Source: Candidatus Omnitrophota bacterium
Lineage (GTDB): Bacteria > Omnitrophota > Koll11 > Duberdicusellales > 4484-171
Length of the DNA stretch: 64,000 nt
Direction: 5' to 3'
Assembly: GCA_030692055.1 (NCBI GenBank)
Contig: JAUYCY010000072.1
Span: forward strand, 1-64,000
Positions within the stretch are counted from its first letter, which is position 1, and the number at the start of each line of letters is the position of its first letter. Shown one piece after another: positions 58,079 to 64,000 of this stretch. The notes below the pieces were generated by a model. The model worked only from the letters and a program-made list of their open reading frames with translations, had not been told where the DNA came from and ran no database searches. A program made the translations under genes and the position numbers.

Positions 58079-59137
58079 TTAGCGGATTTTGCGGGTGAGG
58101 GTGATTACGAAAGGCCCTCCCTGCTTTTTTGCTTTTTTACAGGCCACTCCCAGAGCCCTAATTTTGCTTGGTTTTGGGCCAATTTTAGCCATAATTTTAA
58201 GCGACCTTTGGTAGATTTCATACCCATCGTCAGTTGGCTCTGGGTAGGTCTTTTGCGCCCCAAAATGGGCTATTTCCGGCCCACTTAGCCAAAGATGTAT
58301 AGTCTTGGCAGCCAGTTTTCTTTCTCTTAAGCGCCGGGCAACCATCTCTGATAAAAGCCGCATCCAAGCCTGAATAAACCCGGTATTTTCCGAAGCCCTT
58401 GGTAAGGTATATGAATGGCCAATAGATTTAATTTTTTCTTCTTCTTGGGAAGTTTGGAGGCAGTCAGTTGAATGCAAAGATACATAAAGATTCAGGCCAT
58501 TTTGGCCTAGGTTTTGCTCTAAAAATTGGGCTGATTTTTGGTATAGATCCAGGCAGGTTTTAATCCCTAGGTTTTCAAAAAAGGTCTCGGTTTTGTCACC
58601 AACCCCAGAGAGTTTCCTAACCGGCACTTGGGCCAAGGTTTTTTCCAGGTTTTCGGATGTTAGGATAGCTACGCCATTTGGCTTGTTTAATTTGGAGGCA
58701 AGCTTGGCCAAAAGGCTGTTTTTGGCTATACCGATTGAGGCAGTGATGTGAAAGTTTTCATATATCTGCTGCTGGATTTCTTGGGCTAATTTTAGGGGTT
58801 CCGGGGCTTCCTGGATGTCCATTTGGAACTCATCTATGGAGGCATAGATAACCTCAAAAGCATACTTCTTTAGTAGCTCAAAGATCTGCTCAGAGGTCCA
58901 GATATATTTGCTCTGGTCAGCTACCACAAACCGGGCATCCGGGCACAATTTAAAGGCCTCCTGTGTAGGCATTCCGGAGTCAACAATTCCCTTGGCCTTG
59001 GCCTCATAGCTGGCAGCGCAGACCACGGTGTTTAGCCTCCTCCCTCTTGAGCCCACAATTACGGGTTTCCCCTTCAGCCTGGGGTTAACCGCCTGCTCAA
59101 TAGAGGCAAAAAACGCATCCATGTCTATGTGTAAAAT
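58079..59137 (-). CDS. dinB: Y-family DNA polymerase (DinB/Pol IV), probable ATT start
   Basis: The protein (about 352 residues) has the Y-family motifs: ILHIDMDAFFASIEQ at the start, SYEAKAKGI, YASIDEFQMDI (catalytic Asp-Glu) and an HhH-containing thumb (VRKLSGVGDKT). It makes error-prone translesion copies. The first ATG in frame (59122) would drop the first catalytic Asp of DMD. The canonical N-terminus continues upstream to an ATT (59137) directly after in-frame TGA TAG, with AGGAG eight bases before it. Non-standard initiation is therefore likely; a frameshift or sequence error is the alternative. Confidence 0.88.
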   Translation of the reverse strand: MLHIDMDAFFASIEQAVNPRLKGKPVIVGSRGRRLNTVVCAASYEAKAKGIVDSGMPTQEAFKLCPDARFVVADQSKYIWTSEQIFELLKKYAFEVIYASIDEFQMDIQEAPEPLKLAQEIQQQIYENFHITASIGIAKNSLLAKLASKLNKPNGVAILTSENLEKTLAQVPVRKLSGVGDKTETFFENLGIKTCLDLYQKSAQFLEQNLGQNGLNLYVSLHSTDCLQTSQEEEKIKSIGHSYTLPRASENTGFIQAWMRLLSEMVARRLRERKLAAKTIHLWLSGPEIAHFGAQKTYPEPTDDGYEIYQRSLKIMAKIGPKPSKIRALGVACKKAKKQGGPFVITLTRKIR

Positions 59138-59276
59138 CTATCATTCTCCTGGTCGCCTAAAACAAATAAAAAACCACCTCCAACGGCGGCATGCCGAGCC
59201 CCGTACGTATTACGCTTGATAGAAACTAATGGGCAGAAATTGCTTACTATTTGTTATAATTGCAAGTGTCAAAGTT
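59138..59276. other. Intergenic region upstream of dinB
   Basis: On the minus strand TTGACA is followed after 17 bases by a weak TAGTAA, a possible dinB promoter. A small CGGCATGCCG palindrome lies between. No SOS box was recognised. Confidence 0.35.
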
Positions 59277-60317
59277 TTAGGGTGAAGATTGGAAGAAAAA
59301 ACAATTACTGCAAAAATTATGATAATCTATTTTTTTTTGCTGCTCTTTTTTACTAAACATTGCTCGACTATCACGAAAATATTTACTATTCCAGGCATCT
59401 TTAACAAACGGGTAATCTTTGATATTGCCGAAATCATCCGCCTTCTTATATCCACAACAACAAGCAGAGATACCACCATCTACAGCGATGCACAATGTGT
59501 CCCAGAGAAAACGACATCTTCTAAGCTCTAGCGGCAAAAATAACCTCTCTCTTGTATCAAAATCTATTTTCTGGCCATGGCTCGCATCTAAATCGCCGCG
59601 AAAAGAAATGAAATCATCAAACCCTAAATTCTTTGATATTCTTTCTGCTTCTTTGACTTCATGCACATTAAAATAAAAAACAAGAAACTGCCAGATTATA
59701 TGTGGTAGGGAACTGCGTAGTTTCTTTTTACGCGCGATAATCTTTTTTGCATTCTCCAGAGCTAAATCAAAATTCCCACCAGCGCGATATTTTGTATAAC
59801 TTTCTTGGCTAGCGCCATCAATGGAGAAACTTAAAACGGTCAATTCTGAAGTAAAAATCTCATTTAATAGCTCATCGTTGAGATGAAAATTTCCACTTGT
59901 ATGTATTATTGTAGCAACACGATTTTCTTTAGCGTAATGAGACATCCTTAAAGTATCTTTATTCAAAAATGACTCACCCCAGCCAATAAGCTGCAGTAAT
60001 AATAACCTGTCTTTTAATTGGTCGAATATTTTTTTGAAATCTTCAAATTTCAGGTAACTTTTTTCTCTTCCGCTTGGTTCATTTTTCCCAGTATGGCAGT
60101 TGATGCAATGAAGATTACAAATATTGCTTGGTTCAACCCTTAATTCTAAAGGCTGAGATTCTAATTCAGTTTTTCCTAGCCAAAATTCATAATAGACGTG
60201 TATAGCATTGATTAATTTCTTGAAGGTGATACCATGCCTTAAGATAATCAACCATTTCTTTATTCTTTTTAAGGCACAGAGATTGTAAGCTAGATTTGCT
60301 ATTCTCCTAATAGGCAT
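59277..60317 (-). CDS. Radical SAM/SPASM protein
   Basis: The 346-residue protein has the radical SAM Cys motif CNLHCINC (CxxxCxxC) about 65 residues in, and a C-terminal SPASM-type Cys cluster (CIAVDGGISACCCG and NFCSNC). It has the form of enzymes that modify peptides or sugars. It ends the second glycan cluster and may modify a glycan or lipid. The start is uncertain: TTG at 60332 or ATG at 60317; neither has a good ribosome binding site. Confidence 0.82.
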   Translation of the reverse strand: MPIRRIANLAYNLCALKRIKKWLIILRHGITFKKLINAIHVYYEFWLGKTELESQPLELRVEPSNICNLHCINCHTGKNEPSGREKSYLKFEDFKKIFDQLKDRLLLLQLIGWGESFLNKDTLRMSHYAKENRVATIIHTSGNFHLNDELLNEIFTSELTVLSFSIDGASQESYTKYRAGGNFDLALENAKKIIARKKKLRSSLPHIIWQFLVFYFNVHEVKEAERISKNLGFDDFISFRGDLDASHGQKIDFDTRERLFLPLELRRCRFLWDTLCIAVDGGISACCCGYKKADDFGNIKDYPFVKDAWNSKYFRDSRAMFSKKEQQKKIDYHNFCSNCFFFQSSP

Positions 60318-60343
60318 GGCCACGAGTGTCAATTCGCTACAAC

Positions 60344-61066
60344 TTATTTTTGGGCATAAAGTTGCAAAATTTCTTCCGTAGGCCCAAATGCTACCTGGTC
60401 CCCTTTATTTAATAATAGACATCTATTGCAGAATTTTTTTATTAAATCCATCTCATGAGAAATTGCAATAATTGTTTTACCGGCGTATTCAGACTCTTTA
60501 ATTATGCTGTAGTATTTTTCCCTGAATTCCATATCGCCGTAAGCAAGCATCTCATCTAGTAGCAGGATATCAGATTTAACGTAGCGGCTTATAGAGAAAG
60601 CTATTCTTTGTATCTGTCCGCTGGATAAATCTCTGAGTGGACACCGCAGTAAATTCTCTATTCCTGAAAATTGCGCAATGTCGTTCAGGTTTCTTGTAAC
60701 CTCCGCCCTTTCTATGCCCATAATCGCGCTAAATAGATATATGTTCTCGTGCGCGGTTAGGTCTCTTTCCATCCCGATGTCTAATTGTAAAAACGCCGCT
60801 ATTTTGCCTTTTATGTTGACTATTCCCGATGTCTTTTTATAAAGACCGGATATTATTCTTAAAAGAGTCGTTTTGCCTGAACCGTTATCTCCAATAAGCC
60901 CTATCCTGTCCCCTTTATAGATTTCAACATTTATGTTATTAAGCGCAATGATTTCCAAGTGATGTTGTTGCGGTTTTATAATTCTTTTTGCAAGATTAAA
61001 TGCTGTGAGGGGACTTATATCAATAACAAATTTTTTAGTTAGGTTTCTTATTTCAATAACCATCAT
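60344..61066 (-). CDS. Polysaccharide ABC exporter ATP-binding protein (short Wzt/KpsT-like)
   Basis: The 240-residue ABC ATPase has Walker A GDNGSGKTT, signature LSSGQIQRIAF and Walker B ILLLDEMLAYGD. It lacks the C-terminal glycan-binding domain of the protein at 23370, so the exporter is of the non-recognising type. The start ATG overlaps the permease stop. Confidence 0.9.
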   Translation of the reverse strand: MMVIEIRNLTKKFVIDISPLTAFNLAKRIIKPQQHHLEIIALNNINVEIYKGDRIGLIGDNGSGKTTLLRIISGLYKKTSGIVNIKGKIAAFLQLDIGMERDLTAHENIYLFSAIMGIERAEVTRNLNDIAQFSGIENLLRCPLRDLSSGQIQRIAFSISRYVKSDILLLDEMLAYGDMEFREKYYSIIKESEYAGKTIIAISHEMDLIKKFCNRCLLLNKGDQVAFGPTEEILQLYAQK

Positions 61067-61836
61067 CAGGCTTTCTCTACTATTTTAGGCTCAAATGATT
61101 TAAACAGCTTATAACTTACAGCCAGAAAAACAAAAGAAAAAATCAGCATTGTGGCAAATATTGTTAAGTTCGGAATTTTATGATAAATAAGAACGTCCCT
61201 ATAAAAATTTATTACTTGACTCATAGGATTTATCATTACTATCCATCTGAATTGTTTAGATAAGGATGAAATTTTATAGAATATCGGAACCAAGAAAAAA
61301 CCCATTCTTGCAATAACGGTCCAGATATGTTCTATGTCACGCGCATAAACACATATGCATGAAAGTATAAGCGATATGCTGGCAATTAAAACCGCCTCTA
61401 TAGCTACGATTAGCGGCAGGATGACGACATGAGCAGAAAAACCCACCCCTGTGAAAATTATGAACACAAAAACCACCAGAATTTCAAAAAAATGTTGTAT
61501 TATATACACTCCTACATTGCTAAAAATTAGTATTTCTTTGGGGAAAACAACATTTCTTACCATTAGTGCCCTATCGAGCAGAACTCTGGTGTTTGCCTGG
61601 ACGCAGATAGCGAAGAAATTCCAGGAGACCGTTCCGATTAAAATATAGAGAAAATAGTTTTCCGTATATTCTTCTCCTATTCTGGTTTTGAAGAGGAAAT
61701 ACAGGATAGCGGTCATTATGAGAGGATTAAGAAAGCTCCAAAAAAACCCTAGTATCGTTCTTTGGTCGCGGAGCTTAAACCAAGAAATAGTGAATTGTTT
61801 TATTAAGTTGATGCATTCTCTGCTTAGTAATTTCAT
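61066..61836 (-). CDS. Polysaccharide ABC exporter permease (Wzm-like)
   Basis: The 256-residue protein has about six membrane helices and the N-terminus KLRDQRTILGFFWSFLNPL typical of ABC-2 polysaccharide permeases. It pairs with the ATPase at 60344. The first ATG (61836) overlaps the upstream GT2 gene by about 60 bases, so a later start cannot be excluded. Confidence 0.87.
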   Translation of the reverse strand: MKLLSRECINLIKQFTISWFKLRDQRTILGFFWSFLNPLIMTAILYFLFKTRIGEEYTENYFLYILIGTVSWNFFAICVQANTRVLLDRALMVRNVVFPKEILIFSNVGVYIIQHFFEILVVFVFIIFTGVGFSAHVVILPLIVAIEAVLIASISLILSCICVYARDIEHIWTVIARMGFFLVPIFYKISSLSKQFRWIVMINPMSQVINFYRDVLIYHKIPNLTIFATMLIFSFVFLAVSYKLFKSFEPKIVEKA

Positions 61837-62809
61837 TTTTTCCCATCTTAAAGGTATGGATAAGAAATCCCACCGATATCCCTAAACCCATCACTAACAT
61901 ATCCAAATAATTAAATATAGCTGATTTTATTAAGAATAAGTAACCCCGCTCTCGGTGTAAAAATGCAAAAAAATTAAAGTTTAATAGCATATAAACTAAA
62001 AGCAAAATAAAGAACGCAGTCTTAAATGCAACATTTTGTCCAAGCATAAAAAATAATAAAATCAAAAGTGAAATTGGAATACTGAGCAATTGAGACATCC
62101 GGGCGTGCGCAAACCGTTTCTTTTTAAAAATATCTTTATACCCTTTATGCAACATAAAAGATTTTGTCCACCAGAATGGCACCGAAAAATCATTTTTCAC
62201 AATACTTCTAAAGTTATATCTTTTAAGGTGGATTACTTCTAGCTCTGGATTAAGTAGTATTTTTTTATTTAGCGTCTTGTATCTTTGTCCCAGTTCCGTA
62301 TCGTCTGTAGCTTTAAATGTTTCGTCAAAATTTAAAAAATAATCTTTTTTGACAGCAATAATTGAGCCGTGTAAGAAATCTACATACTTAGGGCATTTTT
62401 TAAATATATAATTCATATAGAGGCTCTTATACTGACTAAAAAAGTCTTTATGAGGGCTATCTTTTGACTGAATCCCCGTTACGGCAATTAGTTCTTTATT
62501 TTCTATAAAACTCTTATCTATTATGTCTAAGGTATCTTTTCTTATCGTAACGTCGGAATCTATAAATACAAGTATGTCTCCCTTGGCGTAATCTTTGCCT
62601 ATATTCCGCGCAGAAGCAGCCCCCATATTCTCTTCCAAGGTTATCAGTTTACAGGGATAATTTTTAACAATTTGGGCAGATTCGTCCGTGCTTGCATCAT
62701 CTACAATGAACACTTCCAAATCTTTATTTTCCGAAGAAAAAACTGAATCTAAACAGGTCTTTAATGTCCCCCGAGCGTTATGAACGGGGATAATTATAGA
62801 AAACTTCAT
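61775..62809 (-). CDS. Membrane glycosyltransferase family 2
   Basis: The 344-residue GT2 has IIPVHNARGTLK, FIVDDASTDES and FIDSDVT (metal motif), with two to three membrane helices in the C-terminal 100 residues. Its 3' end overlaps the permease gene, which suggests coupled expression. Confidence 0.87.
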   Translation of the reverse strand: MKFSIIIPVHNARGTLKTCLDSVFSSENKDLEVFIVDDASTDESAQIVKNYPCKLITLEENMGAASARNIGKDYAKGDILVFIDSDVTIRKDTLDIIDKSFIENKELIAVTGIQSKDSPHKDFFSQYKSLYMNYIFKKCPKYVDFLHGSIIAVKKDYFLNFDETFKATDDTELGQRYKTLNKKILLNPELEVIHLKRYNFRSIVKNDFSVPFWWTKSFMLHKGYKDIFKKKRFAHARMSQLLSIPISLLILLFFMLGQNVAFKTAFFILLLVYMLLNFNFFAFLHRERGYLFLIKSAIFNYLDMLVMGLGISVGFLIHTFKMGKNEITKQRMHQLNKTIHYFLV

Positions 62810-62951
62810 TTTTTATCTTTTAACCGAATAAATATTCCAAACACAAGTAAAAATTATTTTCTCTATGGCTAATCCAGGGTTATTGATAATTTTGATAGAA
62901 AAAGGAATATACTCCTTGAATTTTAACGAAATCGTATGTTTTGTCATTGCT
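62810..62951. other. Gap within the minus-strand glycan cluster
   Basis: 142 AT-rich bases without a recognisable ORF or terminator; a promoter could lie here but none is clear. Confidence 0.35.
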
Positions 62952-63920
62952 TCATCTATACGAAGTTAATCTCCACTGTTTAAGAGTTTTTAATAGGTCT
63001 TCGTTTAGGAGGGGGCCCTTGTTTATATTATTTGAAATTATCTTCTTAATATCACCTGAAAGATTGCGGTAAGGATCAGATTTGCAATACTTAAGATGTA
63101 AAAAAGTGACGGCCTCCGGCTTATAACAATATAAATGCATATCTGCGAAGGGGTTTTGTAGCATTGCGTAAAACAAAAAATCCATATTGTATTTTGAAAA
63201 AGTTTTGGGGAAGATTCGCGGCTCATAATGAGTATATTGAGTCAAATAGTTATCCAAATTAGTAGAAGGAAACAAGGTGGCTTCCAACGCTTTGATATCT
63301 TTATTTTTGGATGTGACAAAATGTGCCAAGTCAAAATAAATATTTGCACCTTTGATAAACATTACTTCGCAGTTAGACCTCTTAAATTTAGCAACGCTCT
63401 CATAAAATGCATCTGTAGCAATCATATCACTGTCCCATCTTAAAATATAAGATTTGGTGCATTTTTTTAGACACCAATTAGTATAGTTTGCCTCAAGAGA
63501 GGGAGAGGTTGGCGCATTATTTACCAGTTCCAAATGCTCCCTGCCAAGTTTCGCAACTTCATAGGGATATTTGAAACAAACAATTTTATCAGGGTATTCT
63601 CCATAGAGAGATTTTATTATTTTAGGGGAGTGATCAGTGCTTAGGTTGTCTATAATAATAATCTCCTCAATATAGTCGACTATTGATTTTATTGCGTAAT
63701 ATAGGTACTCCTCTTCATTGTTAACGCGAATTATCGCAGATATTTCTTTTTGTCTTTTAAAAAATACTTTATAGCAGATAATCTGAAGAGGTGCCGTTAA
63801 ATATCTGCGTAATTCATATAATCTACCATTTCTTGCGGCTGAAAAGAATCGTTTTAAAATCCATGAAGGCGTCCATGGTTCAAGTTCTTTATTAATCCAA
63901 GATTGTTTTTTTTTAATCAT
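62952..63920 (-). CDS. Glycosyltransferase family 2-like protein
   Basis: The 322-residue protein has ISAIIRVNNEEEYL, IIDNLSTDHSPK and the metal motif RWDSDMIAT, a GT-A fold. Residues 1-40 are basic and may contact the membrane. The donor is unknown. It is the first visible gene of the minus-strand glycan cluster; 140 bases separate it from the next GT2. Confidence 0.82.
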   Translation of the reverse strand: MIKKKQSWINKELEPWTPSWILKRFFSAARNGRLYELRRYLTAPLQIICYKVFFKRQKEISAIIRVNNEEEYLYYAIKSIVDYIEEIIIIDNLSTDHSPKIIKSLYGEYPDKIVCFKYPYEVAKLGREHLELVNNAPTSPSLEANYTNWCLKKCTKSYILRWDSDMIATDAFYESVAKFKRSNCEVMFIKGANIYFDLAHFVTSKNKDIKALEATLFPSTNLDNYLTQYTHYEPRIFPKTFSKYNMDFLFYAMLQNPFADMHLYCYKPEAVTFLHLKYCKSDPYRNLSGDIKKIISNNINKGPLLNEDLLKTLKQWRLTSYR

Positions 63921-64000
63921 TCTTTCGTGTCAAAGTCCTTTTTAACAATACAAAAAAATAGCTTATTCCTCCCCAAATTTCCGTGATAAGTAAAAGGAAG

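Noticed and set aside
58007..58288. Plus-strand ORF of 93 codons over the end of dinB
   Set aside because: It is antisense to well-supported dinB sequence and has no motif or ribosome binding site.

Overview
The window looks like the chromosome of an uncultivated Gram-negative bacterium. The best guess is Candidatus Omnitrophota (PVC group) or a close relative. This rests on the mix of a PEP-CTERM/exosortase system, XrtA-type exopolysaccharide genes, an alginate-export-like porin, GH57, an outer-membrane lipoprotein set and moderately AT-rich DNA. No rRNA is present, so the assignment is inference.

Layout. From 0 to 5.9 kb lie housekeeping genes: the end of glycyl-tRNA synthetase, pyruvate phosphate dikinase, a primary-type sigma factor, apt, tRNA-Arg(CCU), a PHP phosphoesterase and a lipoprotein. 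From 5.9 to 9.6 kb lie a porin with a long structured leader, a small possible DNA-binding protein and a GH57 glucan enzyme. From 9.6 to 12.8 kb one clear promoter drives an unusual operon: a membrane protein, a ParA ATPase fused to a glycogen-binding (CBM48-like) domain, a DUF4870-like protein, an EF-Tu-domain-2-like protein with a lysine-rich tail, and a proteasome-beta-like Ntn hydrolase. From 12.8 to 14.4 kb are small genes and one internally deleted relic.

From 14.5 to 43.9 kb is a very large exopolysaccharide/exosortase locus behind a sigma-54 type promoter. It holds a MerR-like regulator, Wza, Wzz, ExeA-like ATPase, BY-kinase, epimerase, ABC exporter (Wzm/Wzt), many GT2/GT4 glycosyltransferases including a triple GT4 fusion, two deacetylases, a FemAB-like transferase, an O-antigen ligase-like protein, a YetA/RIFT-barrel lyase-like protein, WecA-like initiating transferase, exosortase and EpsI. 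An AbiE toxin-antitoxin module interrupts it. From 44.6 to 47.9 kb a second sigma-54 promoter precedes four PEP-CTERM proteins. From 48 to 53.4 kb are a membrane protein, a TPR-like lipoprotein, a GAF histidine kinase, an NtrC-type sigma-54 activator and a PocR-GAF sensor. A second AbiE module, a patch of gene fragments, rpoN (minus strand), a DUF134 regulator and dinB follow. The last 5 kb (minus strand) are a second glycan cluster with GT2 enzymes, an ABC exporter and a radical SAM/SPASM protein.

How the parts fit. The kinase, NtrC-type activator and RpoN encoded here, plus two near-identical -24/-12 promoters at the heads of the EPS locus and the PEP-CTERM group, suggest one sigma-54 regulon that couples polysaccharide synthesis with surface-protein sorting, as reported for PEP-CTERM systems elsewhere. 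The most novel items are the ParA-CBM48 operon, 28-base arrays of four heptamers at matching positions in the triple glycosyltransferase, covarying palindromes in two ORF6N sequences, and covarying leader hairpins ahead of ppdK and a lipoprotein gene.
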